Assembly: GCA_022578965.1 (NCBI GenBank)
Contig: MU400527.1
Coordinates: 248,001 to 312,000, forward strand
Source of the DNA: Xylaria sp. FL1777
Taxonomy: Eukaryota; Ascomycota; Sordariomycetes; Xylariales; Xylariaceae
Length of the DNA: 64,000 nucleotides
Direction of reading: 5' to 3'
A program made the translations under genes and the position numbers. Positions 1-11,515 of this stretch are shown piece after piece. How positions within the stretch are numbered: position 1 is the first letter of the stretch; every line of letters starts with the position of its first letter. The notes under the pieces are model-generated. The model had not been told where the DNA came from. It searched no databases and saw only the letters and a program-made list of their open reading frames with translations.

Positions 1-956
1 AGTCGCTGAGGAAGTAGTTATAAGTCTGAGGGTTGGTAGGCTTCGGGTTGTTGTCGGGGTCTCTCTCGTGCGCTTGCTTCGCGAGTTTGAATGTCGTTTC
101 TACCTCTTCAGGCAGTGTGCCTGGCTTGACAACAGCATTCAACAAGCGTTTGTCGTAGACCCCAGAGGCAGGGACAGGGTTATTAGTGAACTTGATTGTG
201 AAATAGCCGCCATAGTCCGGGAAGGCATCTAGATCGGGAACCATGGGGTAGCTGTCGACAAGTTTGAGATGACGCTTTGTAGGGTGTCTGACGCGGCTCT
301 TGTCCTTCAGATTCGCAGCAGCAACAGAGAAGCTCTGGTCGATCTTTCTTTTAACATAGGCTGGTGAGTCCTTATCTGGCTCGGGCGACGGTCTCTTAAC
401 CGGCCGCCTTAGGGCTGTAGGATTGAGAGAACGTAGTGGACCGGCCTCATGCTTGCTCTTGGCTGTGACAGACGAAATGTATTCCGTACGGCGGAGAAAG
501 GAGACGGCAGAGTCGGCTGGTTTGGGCTTGCCAAGGGTCTGTAAGGGTCGTAGAAGCATGCGATCCTGAGGATGAAGGGAATGGATGGAAGGTGTTCGAG
601 AGGGTGCTTGTATTGCTAATTGCCATGTCAAGTCAGCCAGGCATTACTTCAATTGGATTATAAATGGGGGAGTATTTCATACAACTCTCATCGCCGTCAA
701 ATATGCCCGGCATCCCTATCAGGTCCAAGGGCATGCCCAGCTCTGCATCTGCCTCAATATTCAGCGGCTGTTCTCTAGCCAGCCTTGATGCGAAGCCAGG
801 TGCAGTATATTGGCCGCTAGCGAGACCGGTATTCGGGATATCGAGGAGCTTGGGGGGATTTGGAGGCGGCGGAAGCGCGTTGGAATACCGGATACGCGCA
901 ACATAGTCCTGATGGACGGGGCGATGCTCGCCTCCACTGCGCGACGATGAAGCCAT
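1..956 (-). CDS. paf1: RNA polymerase II-associated factor 1 (PAF1), N-terminal part; runs off left edge
   Basis: PAF1 is the name-giving subunit of the nuclear PAF1 elongation complex, which travels with RNA polymerase II and promotes H2B ubiquitination and H3K4/K36 methylation. The ATG at 956 opens exon 1 (956..683), whose product has the PAF1 signature: a conserved QDYVARIRYSNALPPPP segment, then PKLLDIPNTGL and REQPLNIEADAELGMPLDL. An intron 682..616 (donor GTATGA, branch GCTGAC, acceptor TTAG) joins in frame to exon 2 (615..1), which reads SSIQAP, RPLQTLGKPKPADSAVSFL and RRTEYISS, all typical of ascomycete PAF1. About 296 residues are visible; the rest and the stop lie outside the window. 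The family call is firm. The intron is my inference from splice motifs and restored homology. Confidence 0.93.
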
Positions 957-1776
957 ATGGGGAGGGCTGGCGGTAACGAGAGAGCAGCACGGAGATGGCG
1001 CAAATATGCGCGAAGGCAAAGGATAGAAGAAGGGACAGAAGATCCAAGATAATAGTAAATGATAGTAGATGATTGGAGCGCTTTACTGTAGAATAGATTG
1101 GACTGTGCTATTGCGCATGTGTGATTGATGTGGTTGGCCCGTTGATCGTTGGCTCATTGGAAAAAAGTAAGTCGGAGGTTAGAGGATGCTTCACGCGTTG
1201 CCAGCATTCACAAGGCCAGGTACCCGCTAAGCTAAGCTAGGCTGCCCGACCAGTACCCGTCCGTCCACTGCTGCAGCGCTGCACCACTGCACTGGAACCG
1301 ATCGGCCGAAGCTTCACTAGGTACCTACCTAGTTACTCGAGTAGGAAGCCCAACAACGCCTAGACTCAGCTCTGCTCATACCTACCATCTAGTCTTCAGT
1401 GTTCTTCGCATTATTACAAAATCTATAGCAACCCTATAGTAAAGGAACATCTCTGCGCCATATATCCCTTTCACAGCCCGGAATCCCATCCTTGAGCCCC
1501 CCTAGTTTAGTAACATGCATGTAAAAATCTGGTTGCGACCAAACATGCTCTCTAGCTCACCAAGAATACGTGTACAGCCACGTATATAATGCATTGATCG
1601 TTAATTTGTACAATTCCAAACTCTGCTGCGACAGAAAAAACACGACCTCCTATCACGTGCATTTAGTCTTCAGCCCTCTAATGATCGACTGAACGCTCAT
1701 TTACACCTCTCGAGGTGCGGAGAATTTCAACGCCACAAGCGCCCTCCTAAAGCCCGATGTCCTCCGAATCATGCGC
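957..1776. other. Intergenic: upstream of PAF1 and downstream of RER1
   Basis: No coding signal is visible. The stretch has pyrimidine/purine-skewed promoter-like sequence next to the PAF1 start, a perfect palindrome TAGGTACCTA at 1318-1327, and AT-rich sequence toward the RER1 3' end that is presumably its 3' UTR. Confidence 0.6.
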
Positions 1777-2543
1777 TCACGAGGTACTGCTCTTGCCATA
1801 TTTGGTCTTGCCAAAAGAGAACGGTACATATCGGTATTTGATCATGTGCTGGATTTGCTTGCGCACTGTGGCACAACGTTAGCACATACCCGCGCAGAGA
1901 GTAATGGATGAATTGGGGCTTGTATCATACTTGTCAGGATGAAGAGGATAAACCAGTACATGACCAAGACAGGCCAAAAGACTGGCACGTCGAAGATGTC
2001 GAACCAGCTGCAGACGAAAGAAATAACGATGGCGCGAGTTGCCTCGTACCAGAACTTGAACTCGGGAAGCCGACGGATAAATGGCCGGAACTCCTCGTCC
2101 TGCTTGGTGGGGAGACTACCGGCGGATCCGTCCTCCATCTCGTTGTCAAGGATATCGTTTGAGGGGTCGAATTTGGGCTGCAGGAATGCGAGGAATAGGT
2201 TGAGCAGGTAGATGCCGAGCGCATAGGCCACTATGCATGTCTTTGTTAGCACTCCCGAGTCATCTGCACGTAATGGTACCACGATGCATCATACCAATAT
2301 ACCAGCCTTGCGCGACAAATACTCGAAGGAAGAAGACCGACAGGCCGACGCCTGTGCCTATCCACCGATAGAGAACATAAGGCGTCGATCGATCGAGGAG
2401 AGTTTGGTATTGCTGCGAAAGTATCAATATCCCAACGATCGCCTCGCACACACGGTCGCCTTGGCTGAACTGACCCTCTGGATCTTGGATGTTTGGGCTG
2501 TGACGGCCGCAAAGGGCGTCTGGTCAGCCTCGATGCCCTCCAT
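1777..2543 (-). CDS. rer1: Protein RER1 (retrieval of ER membrane proteins)
   Basis: RER1 is a four-span Golgi membrane receptor that returns escaped ER membrane proteins by COPI vesicles. Four exons are needed: 2543..2475, 2412..2295, 2230..1931 and 1865..1777. Introns have donors GTCAGT, GTATGA and GTATGA and acceptors GCAG, ATAG and ACAG, and all phases close. The 191-residue product contains the family blocks YQTLLDRSTPYVLYRW, FVAQGWYIVAYALGIYLLNL, LQPKFDP, EEFRPFIRRLPEFKFW, and the C-terminal basic stretch MRKQIQHMIKYRYVPFSFGK. Hydrophobic segments fall where the family has its membrane spans. Length matches yeast Rer1 (about 190 residues). The start ATG at 2543 gives a short hydrophilic N-terminus normal for the family. 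Confidence 0.95.
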
Positions 2544-3305
2544 CGCAATTGAATTTAGAGGGGCGACGTAAGAGCTGGCTTGTTCTCAGAAGTAGGGAAA
2601 GATCTAAAAGTCACCGATGGTGCTGGAAATATTAAATCGTGGCTAATTGTAAAATGTGGTGAATGAGCGTGGTGGCCGGAAAGTCGAAATAACAAGGGAA
2701 TCGGTTGTCGAAAAGAAGATAGGTAAAGTGATAATAGCCTGCAGCTGCAGCGGCTTTCAAATGATTAAAGATTGCGATCTTAGTTTCGCACTCCTTTTCG
2801 CCATGACCTGAATGGATGATCTGGCCAGCCTAAGGATTAAGTGCCCACTCGAGGCCCACTTTGATTTGAGTATGAGCCACAAACTACTCTCTGTAAGACA
2901 ATCGCATTCAAAGTTGCCACGCAACTCATTGTAGTGTGGCTCATGAAAGGCGCAGTAGCCTACCTAAGGTACCTACGTAGTACAGTAATAGCCTAATAGG
3001 TACCTACGCAGTAGGTTAGGTCCTTTATGTGGGTCTTAGATAACTGGGTCTGACAATAATCTATGAAAATATGAGCCTTTATCGCTAAATAGGGGAGCTA
3101 TTCCGCACGCAGCTAGCTGTGGTGCCAAGACTGGGGATTGCCGTTATCCTCGGCCAGCTTCGGCCTCTCTTACATCATGCCCAGCAGATATAGTTGCATT
3201 ACATAGGTATTGAGATATAACTATACTCATATTTTTTTTTGGGTATTCCGTTCTCTCTTCTACCAAGTCCCTGTATTATATCTCCGTCACCGCCAACTCC
3301 TCGCC
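2544..3305. other. Intergenic: divergent promoter of RER1 and enoyl-CoA hydratase
   Basis: No coding potential was recognised. It separates two head-to-head genes. It contains the palindrome TAGGTACCTA at 2997-3006 and a near-copy about 30 bp upstream, and AT-rich sequence just before the hydratase start. Confidence 0.55.
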
Positions 3306-4261
3306 ATGAACTCACTCAAGGCTATGAGGCCATTGGCCTCCCGCCTCCAGCCCTCAACACTCCCAAGAGTGACACGGGCATTCTCTTCCACCCCAGCTAG
3401 ATCGTATGAATATATTCTAACGTCGAAGCCCAAACCTGGTGTTGGCCAAGGTAAGACCAACCAAGTAACTGGCTAAATGGCCAAGCGTCGTTATGTGGTG
3501 ATAGGATCACGGCTCACACGCAATAACCAGTGACGCTCAACCGCCCCAAGGCTTTAAACGCGCTCTGCACGCCTCTAATCACCGAGCTGAACGACGCACT
3601 CCGCGAGTTCAACTCGGCCGAGGACGTGTCGGTCATCATCCTGACGGGCTCCCAAAAAGCCTTTGCGGCCGGTGCGGACATCAAGGAGATGGCGCCCCTC
3701 ACCTTCTCGGAGGCGTACACGAAGAGTTTCATCGAGTCGTGGTCGAACCTCACGACGCAGGTGAAGAAGCCCATCCTAGCGGCGGTGTCGGGCCACGCCC
3801 TCGGCGGCGGCTGCGAGCTCGCGCTGATGTGCGACGTGCTGTACTGTACGGAGAGCGCCAACTTCGGCCAGCCCGAGATCAAGCTTGGCACGATCCCCGG
3901 CGCCGGCGGGAGCCAGCGGCTGACGCGGGCCATCGGCAAGTCCAAGGCCATGGAGCTCATCCTCACCGGCAAGTCCTTCTCGGGCGCCAACGCCGAGCAG
4001 TGGGGGCTCGCCGCCAAGGCGTTCCCGAGCTACGAAGCGCTCATGGACGGTGTGATGGAGACGGCCGAGACCATTGCCGGGTACTCCAAGGTTGCCATCC
4101 TCGGCGCCAAGGAAGTCGTCAACAAGAGCCAGGATCTCGGCCTCCGGGACGGCGTCGAGTATGAGAGGAGAGTGTTCCACAGTATCTTCGGTAGCCAGGA
4201 CCAGAAGATTGGCATGACGGCATTCGCTGAGAAGAAGAAGCCTGAGTGGACGCACCAGTAA
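3306..4261 (+). CDS. Enoyl-CoA hydratase, mitochondrial (crotonase fold)
   Basis: This enzyme hydrates trans-2-enoyl-CoA to 3-hydroxyacyl-CoA in mitochondrial beta-oxidation. Exons 3306..3450 and 3531..4261 (intron donor GTAAGA, acceptor CCAG) encode 291 residues. The first ~35 residues are rich in Arg, Ser, Leu and Ala with no acidic residues (MNSLKAMRPLASRL and following), as expected of a mitochondrial presequence. The crotonase domain shows VTLNRPKALNAL, AFAAGADIKEM (oxyanion hole), ALGGGCELALMCD and QPEIKLGTIPGAGGSQRL. The two catalytic glutamates fall at residues 144 and 164 of the precursor. Exon 2 is very GC-rich at third codon positions. The ECHS1-type function is assigned by overall similarity; relatives in the superfamily with other substrates cannot be fully excluded. 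Confidence 0.93.
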
Positions 4262-4901
4262 ATATATTGCTATTTTGTAACCTAGGCCCAGATTTCGGGG
4301 CTCGTGGCGTAAAAAAGCTCTCACAAAGGCCATTGGGATAGGTAAACCGAACAAGCTTGGTGCGTTCGTTCCCTTGCTCCGTCAGCAAGGAGTGTAGGGG
4401 AATGGCCAAATAACTTAGGTTTTCGAAACGGCCCCAACTACCAGAGCTTGAACTAGAGCAAATAGGAAGCTACGGTAGAGGATCATTTCTGCTCCTAAAA
4501 ATATTAACATGACGATAATTGAAATAATTGAGCCTGAAGCCTCTACACATCATGGCTCGGAAAACGTTTTGAATATCCTTTTAGATCTTTACATATTAAG
4601 CTAACAACGTCTCAGCTTACTTATCCTAACAAGCTCCAGTTCTCCTATCTGGATATGTACTTCGTTAATAACTACACTGTTATAGAAGGTTAGCCCTGTG
4701 ACAATTTGGGCTTCCCGATGATGGAGCATCATCAGGAACTGAGAAGAAGAAAGTCGTCAAGTTTAGCTCAACAATGTGTGCGACAACTTGATATTTAAAA
4801 TAAGTAGCTTATGGGGGGAAACGTACCTAGTATTTGGGCGATAAAGTATGGGCTGGGTAAATACTCACAAGAACCAAAATTCTTGATATGATCTTCATTG
4901 A
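4262..4901. other. Intergenic between convergent hydratase and HET genes
   Basis: AT-rich 3' flanking sequence of two genes that point toward each other. No ORF with coding character was seen. Confidence 0.6.
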
Positions 4902-7265
4902 TCATACGAGCACGAACCTTTCGACTGCTCTCTCACCAGCCTTCCACTGTGTTATAGCTTCTCCGCCCATGTATCCATCGAGATATACGTCACCCACAAA
5001 TCGGAATCTTCCACGTCTCGTATCCTCTTCTCGAATGATGATAGGCGTCCGACAACCTAGAGGCACGATAATAATGTCACCAGGCAACATAGATCCAGTG
5101 CCCATTCCTAAGCGGTTATCTTTCGTGAGGAAGAAACAGCGCCCCATCATATGTGAGCCAAAGTGACTTTGTAAGAGCTGGCGGCGGTTGGTTTCGGTAT
5201 TTCCGGGGTCATCCGCATATATATTGAGGACGTCATCTAGCGGTAGTTTTGGCAGTCGATTGCGAAGCAAGGTTGCAAAGACACGGTATGTATTTCTCAT
5301 CCACTCATCCGGTTCCTGGTCTCGAGGTATTTGTCCGAGGCATATTGTCCTACAGAACGCCACTTCCATCACTTCCTGGAGTTGAGGATCCTCAAAGCTT
5401 ATATAGTCCAGTAATATGGCACGCCAGTGTAGGAATGCCATCAAATAGTCTGCCGATGTACAAACGGTGCTCACTGCGACACCATGCTTCCAGACAGTAC
5501 CAACATAAATAGCCGATATCTCGAGCTTGTTTCGGCGCTCGTCGAGGAATTTCCAGCTCGCATCTGTATCGCCCGCAGCAGTGAAATTGTAGGAACAACC
5601 CAGGGCTGTCGTCTCTGGGTTTTGCGACCAATCCGGTACCCAGGAAGGCAAATTAGCGACGCTATTTTGCTTCGGGAAGTATATTGATTCGCATATAACA
5701 TCCAGGGAGTTGGTAGTGTGGAGGAGGAAATCCACAACGTTGGTGTAGATCTCTTTAATGGATAAGTTGTAATTAACTAGGAACTCTTTGCGTACATCCT
5801 CAGGCAGAACGCCGAGGATACCAAACACCTTATCACGAGGCTCGCTAGTGAGCTTTCTTCGGTAGGCACGCATGATATCGAGCAGAGATCCCTCCCTTAA
5901 TAGACTTTTTGCTGAGTCCATGTCCAGAAGACTATTCGGCCCCTCGTAGGCTAAGGTTTGGGAAAAACTTAGGAAACTCGGTAAAGCTGAATTGCGCCTG
6001 CTTCTTGGGACAGAGTCTGTGGAGAACCATGAATCTAAGTCATTCTTGTGACATTGTAAGATATGAGCCGCCTTTGTGTAAACTCTCCAGGGAAGCCCAA
6101 TGGGACCACCGCAGAAGACCTTGATGGCCTTGGCATTGAAGACTTCTTGAACGACCCATAATCTCTTCCAGTAGTCCCTTTGAAATAAATGAACTACAGC
6201 TTCGATGGCTCGTAATTGAGTTGGGGATAGCAAGAAAGCTGTGATCTCTTTGGGGTCGTCCTTTCTAATTACGATGTCTTGTAGGAAATCTGTAGCTAGC
6301 TGGCTGTCATTCTCTGCTGGGCCTAGCCAAATAGCAACTTTTGTTGCCTTTGCATATATCTCAGTCATAAGCTGAACTTGTTGGCTCCGCTCGTCTCGAT
6401 TCTGTTGATCGATGCACAGAGCATCAACCCAGACCAATGTATCTTCCTCCAGCCTTCGGACAGCATCAAGAGCCCCAAATAGACTGACTGCCACAGAAAT
6501 GTTGGCTTTGCCAATTTGAATTGACCGCTTATGATCGGCATCCCCCCATGCGTAGGAGATGGCAGTGTAGGGTGGGGGCTTCTTTAGAGACCTATGTATG
6601 ATCTCACATTTGATAGTCGTCATTTTTTTGGAGAAAACTCGAACTAGCCTGAACTCGGACGGATAAAGTTGTTGGTATTGATATGTCCTTTCCCCAAGGG
6701 TTCCTGATGACCCCTGGGGACTCCGCGGTTGGCAAAATCCCGGGGAAACTGTCTCCATATGAGACCCGGCAGCTGAGCTCCTGGTCCAAGAGCAGTCTGA
6801 GCGATGGGATTGGGGGAGCTGAAGTCTAGGTGCTTCAGATAGTACAACTTCTGGGATAGGAAGATGTGGGGAAGGAATATCTGGGCGTGACGGCTCGTGT
6901 TCATGAGGCTTTTGAACCTTATTGGGAGTCAAGTATCGGGAATCCTCGGCCATTGCATCCCGCTCCGTCCATCGTAGTGGTTGATCTCTACCAGTACTTC
7001 TATTCCGGTTTAAAGGTGGCGGCGACGGAACCCTTCGACGGTATGATGTTGGCCTGTTCGAAATTCCCCTTGTGGTTGTTTCTTTCATGAGAACCGCCTG
7101 GTTAGATCGGGGAAGTGATAGCGCCCGCTGCCGCCACCGTTCACGCTCATCATCCGAGTTGTACTCTACCGTCAACCGGTGCTTCTCTTCATAAACCTTT
7201 GCGTTATCGTGATATTGGTAGTGATAACGGTCAGTTCGACGATGCTTCTCATCTCGATCCGCCAT
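4902..7265 (-). CDS. HET (heterokaryon incompatibility) domain protein
   Basis: A single-exon gene of 787 residues. Residues ~1-200 are hydrophilic, rich in Arg, Pro and Ser, and look disordered. A HET domain follows at roughly 200-370, with the diagnostic blocks YTAISYAWGD (about residue 233), LVWVDALCIDQQNRDERSQQ (about 278) and VQLMTEIYAKATKVAIWLG. The downstream region has the usual HET-protein blocks RDYWKRLWVVQEVF, REPRDKVFGILGVL and a C-terminal RFVGDVYLDGYMGGEA. In fungi HET domains trigger cell death after fusion of genetically different hyphae. No NACHT, WD40 or other partner domain is visible, so it is a HET-only protein of unknown specificity. The reading frame is intact with no RIP-like stops. 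The start is the first in-frame ATG; the stop is TGA just inside a potential GTATGA donor, so a tiny extra 3' exon cannot be excluded. Confidence 0.9.
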   Translation of the reverse strand: MADRDEKHRRTDRYHYQYHDNAKVYEEKHRLTVEYNSDDERERWRQRALSLPRSNQAVLMKETTTRGISNRPTSYRRRVPSPPPLNRNRSTGRDQPLRWTERDAMAEDSRYLTPNKVQKPHEHEPSRPDIPSPHLPIPEVVLSEAPRLQLPQSHRSDCSWTRSSAAGSHMETVSPGFCQPRSPQGSSGTLGERTYQYQQLYPSEFRLVRVFSKKMTTIKCEIIHRSLKKPPPYTAISYAWGDADHKRSIQIGKANISVAVSLFGALDAVRRLEEDTLVWVDALCIDQQNRDERSQQVQLMTEIYAKATKVAIWLGPAENDSQLATDFLQDIVIRKDDPKEITAFLLSPTQLRAIEAVVHLFQRDYWKRLWVVQEVFNAKAIKVFCGGPIGLPWRVYTKAAHILQCHKNDLDSWFSTDSVPRSRRNSALPSFLSFSQTLAYEGPNSLLDMDSAKSLLREGSLLDIMRAYRRKLTSEPRDKVFGILGVLPEDVRKEFLVNYNLSIKEIYTNVVDFLLHTTNSLDVICESIYFPKQNSVANLPSWVPDWSQNPETTALGCSYNFTAAGDTDASWKFLDERRNKLEISAIYVGTVWKHGVAVSTVCTSADYLMAFLHWRAILLDYISFEDPQLQEVMEVAFCRTICLGQIPRDQEPDEWMRNTYRVFATLLRNRLPKLPLDDVLNIYADDPGNTETNRRQLLQSHFGSHMMGRCFFLTKDNRLGMGTGSMLPGDIIIVPLGCRTPIIIREEDTRRGRFRFVGDVYLDGYMGGEAITQWKAGERAVERFVLV

Positions 7266-8486
7266 CGCCTCTTCAAGTGAGAGTCTATATCACTACAGTA
7301 ACCCAAGGTAAAAAGTAGTTTGTCGTGACAACAAGCGACAGAATAATGTAAGAAATGACTGAAGGCTATAAAGTTAGAGGAGATGGGAATATTATATAGG
7401 ATCACCAAGGTAGGGAGAACACGACTTTCATTATGCAGTGTATAGCTGGTTGCGCGCGTAGCCAAAAGCCCACAGCCCGCGAGGCTTCATAAACATAACT
7501 ACTTAAGTCATGATAACGACCAAGAACAGGCTTAGGCATTTGTATCATGTCCCCAGAACCTAACCATGCCCGAATCCATTTTCCGGGCACGGATGCAGCT
7601 ACTATCCTGAAGTTTAAGCGTCTTCGACTCGCTGCTGTAGCCGAAGTTACATCCAAGCCACTCGCAGGCAACATCTTCAGGGCCTCGCACCGCCCCCGGC
7701 CGCGTTCAATGGCCGAGTGATGGGAGAGATATGCAGTGAGAGTTTCGGTGTCTTGTGGAAGCCTTACCAAGATAAACATTAGCAGCCATGGAGTGAGGGA
7801 GTAGCAAGACCAAAGCGGTAATAAGGCAAGATAAATTACTTATATGGTTAGTAATCCTAAGTAAGTATGTACGGGCAAGTAAATACCTCGAGATGGTTGT
7901 CTTCTTGCCTAAGTATGTAGGTATGTAGGTAGGTAGGTAGTGAACGGGAGTGCGATGGATAGCTGAGAAACTATCTGGGTAAAGTGAGGAAGGCGTCTAT
8001 AGGGGATGCAGGGGGCTGTGTCTAGGTGCCTAAGGCTGCAGGCTGTAGGCAGGCTGTAGGTAGGGCGAAAGCCGTTACCCCACGCCGACACCTGGCCGCC
8101 GAGTCTGGTCGAGTAGGTACATTACCTAGAGGCAGGCTCCAGAGCATTATTTATGCTTGTACGCTAATACACACATGCATACCTGTAAGTACGCATAGGC
8201 AATACCTAATTGCTGTCTGTGTACCTGTACACCTGTACAGCATGATACTTAAGTAGGCAACTTATTGTCAGTGCGAGGCGGGGCCAAGACAGCAGATACT
8301 ATCAGGTGGCCGTTCACTAGTGCCGCCGCCGCCACCAAAGCTGACAACTCATCTCAGCAAGTCGCTCTCGTGTCCGAATACCTACCTACCTAGAACCTTC
8401 ATATTTTGTCATATTATATATACAATTTATTTGTTCTTTCATACAGCCACTCTGGCTCCTAGTGTGTTTTATTTTTCGGAGCCGCT
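7266..8486. other. Intergenic: divergent upstream region of HET and RING genes
   Basis: Contains a GTAG/TAGG microsatellite at 7917-7940 and many TACCTA/TAGGTA words. A 125-codon open frame on the minus strand (7402-7779) shows no recognisable domain and no supporting start context. Probable promoter of the RING gene on its right side (pyrimidine-rich leader before 8487). Confidence 0.5.
7917..7940. repeat. GTAG microsatellite
   Basis: About five to six imperfect copies of a GTAG tetranucleotide in tandem in the HET/RING intergenic region. Confidence 0.8.
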
Positions 8487-11400
8487 ATGGCTGCCACAAG
8501 GCCAGGAGCCGACCTAGAGAAAGAGTTAAACTGCTCGGTAAGTTCTGCAGGCTATATTATCTCGATATGCGATATAGTGGGGGATTGGCTACCAGGGCTA
8601 GACGGCCGCCTCGACGGACGGACAAAAGGTTAAAAGGCGTGTTAGCTTACTGCATGCACACACGACTAACTCAGTTGGCTCTCTAGATCTGTACTGAGCT
8701 CCTGTTCCAACCACTGACGCTCCTCGACTGCCTGCACACGTTCTGTGGCTCGTGTCTGAAAGACTGGTTCGCGTGGCAGAAGATCTCGGCCGAATCCTCT
8801 CCGACCCCTCCCGCTCCAGGCGCCGCCATCTTCACTTGTCCATCGTGCCGTGCACACGTCCGAGACACGCGCCGCAATGCCACTGTCACGAGCCTGCTCG
8901 ACATCTTCCTCGCCTCGAACCCTGACAAGGCCAAGTCGGAAGCCGAGCAAGACGAGCTGCGTCGGAAGTACCGCCCCGGAGAAAATGTCCTTCCCCAGGT
9001 CCGCCTACCCGGCCGGTCTGCCGAGGAGCGTCGAGTAGACCAGCTGGAACGGCAGATGATAGAACAGGCGCGTGAGATGAGCTTGCGCGATGCTGGTGTC
9101 GAATCATCGTCGCGGAGACACCGTGAACAAAGTCGTCCCGAAGGAGCTAGCAGAAGTAGGTCGGAGCGGGATGCGAGTCGAGACACGAGACACCGTCCCC
9201 GGCGGGAGGATGAGCGTAGACATCGGACCGGCTCGACTGGAATGCTGCACCCCGAATCACGGTCGTCTGACGAGCAACGACGGCGCCGCAGCGAGTCTCG
9301 ACAACGGGGTGACCTACCCCAATCAAACCGCGAATCCTCATCTACGCGAACAAGGCATGTCGAGCACCAGGCATCAATAAGGTCGTTGATCAGCTCCTCA
9401 AACGTGGATTCGAGAGATCTGGAGCGCGAGATTGACGATTTTGCCCGCCAGATACAGGAAGAGGGTCTGCTTGACGGCTTGGACCTTGATAACATCGACC
9501 TGAGCCGCAACGATGATCTGAGCCGCAAGATCACTGAGGCATACCGGAGACGACAGAGGGAGCGGTCCCAGATGGAAAGCGCGAGAAGGAGCAATACATC
9601 TACCCCTTCGAGTCGATCGCAGACTGCTCTGCCGCTACCCAGACCTCCCGTCGCGGACACCCTGCGCCCAAGTAGCAGGCAGAGGTCGAGTTCCACACAC
9701 ACAAGAGGCTCGAGCGTAGGAAGCCAAGTAGATGATCGTACTCGCCCACCAATTACATCTTCACGCTTAGATGTACATAGTGATTCCGAAAGGCGACGAC
9801 AAAGGAGAACATCGACTGGCGCCAGGAGTGCAACCGAACCCATTCGACCGACCACGGCTGAGGTGCGCCCAGCGGCCCGGTCTCAAACAGACTTAACTCT
9901 ACGCTCCCAGAGCTCTGATCCGTCTAGTCGCCGGCCCTCTATCATGGATGGAAGAAGCTCCAGCATAACTGTAGACACTCCTCCGAGGGCTCCATTGTCG
10001 GGTGAACAGTCCACCAACGGTGCGAGAGATCTATCCTTCAGCCAACGAGCTTCCGCGGCAGCACAGACGTCTCAAAACCCTATCCCCCAGCCTCTGTTTT
10101 CACCCAATGATGACTCTAACGACGAGCGTACAAAGCGACGGAGGCGGCCTTCAAGTTTAACGGCGCCCCAGAGCCCGTTGCCCAGCCTTGGATTGATACC
10201 TTCGCCCACACACCGAACGCATCACCAGCAGGCACGATCGCAATTCTATCGGGAGCCATCAATCACGTGTGCACGCTGCCAACGGCCTCATATCGAATAT
10301 GAGCTGCACTATAACTGTGCGCAATGCTCTCGTGGCGAGTGGAATATCTGCCTGAAGTGCTACCGAGAAGGTAAGGGTTGCCGACATTGGTATGGGTTTG
10401 GGTATGCTGCATTCAAGAAATGGGAACAGCAGCGTGCCACGGTCGATTATCCTCTCGATCCACCACATATGCTAACCGCCAATCGGTACCGTCCACCTCA
10501 CTCCACGCCAGGTGGTGCCGAAGGCCGCAAGACTCTCACGACGGAGGATCCCGCGAACCGCCTCGAGAGCGGTATGTTTTGCGCGCGCTGCAGCACCTGG
10601 ACTAATGAGTGCTATTGGCGATGCAATGTGTGTAACGAAGGAGACTGGGGGTTTTGTAACCTATGCGTGAACCAGGGCTACGCTTGTACGCACCCTTTAC
10701 TTCCTTTGACTTATGTGTCACCGCCTCCGTCGCCTTTGCTTCTCCCTTCGCCTTCTGTACCTAACTCTGCTTCTACACCGCCTGGGAGCCCCGGGCTTGG
10801 ACAAGCACAAGTACATCGTCGGCCACGGTCAGCGACACTGTTTACGGGTCCCAATGCTACGAGCATCGGCAATTTCAGGCCGTTAGCGTTCACTACGACA
10901 TGTGATGCTTGTCGACGCTCTATACCACCATCTGATCGTCGATACCATTGTAGCGCGTGTACAAGTACTATTGTTCCGGAGACACAACCCGGCGACTACG
11001 ATATCTGTTTTGAATGTTATGACGACCTCGTACGAGATGGCCGGCTTTCTGCTGACAACGGGCCCGCAGGTTGGCGACGATGTTTGCGCGGTCATCGCAT
11101 GAGCATCGTTGGCTTTGTGGAGGACAAAGGCGGGCTGAAGCGTGTGGTCACACGAGACGTTGTTGGTGGGAACGGCTTGTCGATCGAGGCTCACGAAAGA
11201 GATCAGACACTACAGAAATGGTGCTGGTACGTAGAAGGTGCCAAGGTACAGCGCCTTGTGATGGTAGATGTGGCTACTAGCCCGGCCGACCAACAGCAAC
11301 AAGACTTCCCTCCCGATGGCGGAGCTGGCTTAAGAGGAAGCGCTGTATGGTCGTGGTATCCAGCGCCGGACGCAGCCGACGAGCTGATGTTTCCCCGCGG

Positions 11401-11515
11401 CGCTGAAGTCCGTGAGATTGAAGACGTCAACGGAGACTGGTGCTTTGGGTCTTATATGGGCGCCAAGGGGCTATTTCCCACCCCGTACGTGAAGGTCGTG
11501 AATCCAGGAGCGTGA
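8487..11515 (+). CDS. RING-finger protein with three ZZ-like zinc fingers and C-terminal SH3 domain (putative E3 ubiquitin ligase)
   Basis: Exons 8487..8537 and 8687..11515 (intron donor GTAAGT, acceptor CTAG) give 959 residues. The N-terminus is a C3HC4 RING: Cys16, Cys19, Cys32, His34, Cys37, Cys40, Cys68 and Cys71; the intron splits the first Cys pair. At ~138-152 an ERQMIEQAREMSLRD segment resembles a ubiquitin-interacting motif (Ala-x3-Ser core). Residues ~160-530 are Arg/Ser/Glu-rich and disordered. Three Cys-rich modules resembling ZZ fingers start near 543 (ITCARCQRPH), 646 (MFCARCSTWTNECYWRC) and 755 (TTCDACRR). The last ~60 residues read as an SH3 domain (SAVWSWYPAPDAADELMF ... GLFPTPYVKVV). 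A RING that binds E2 plus an SH3 that binds Pro-rich partners suggests a substrate-targeting E3 ligase; the substrate is unknown. RING and SH3 calls are confident; ZZ and UIM calls are from pattern only. Confidence 0.88.

Noticed and set aside
7402..7779. 125-codon minus-strand frame between HET and RING genes
   Set aside because: No domain, odd composition and no splice or start support.
8683..9855. 390-codon minus-strand frame rich in Arg/Ser/Leu
   Set aside because: Antisense to the RING gene's low-complexity region; no domain.
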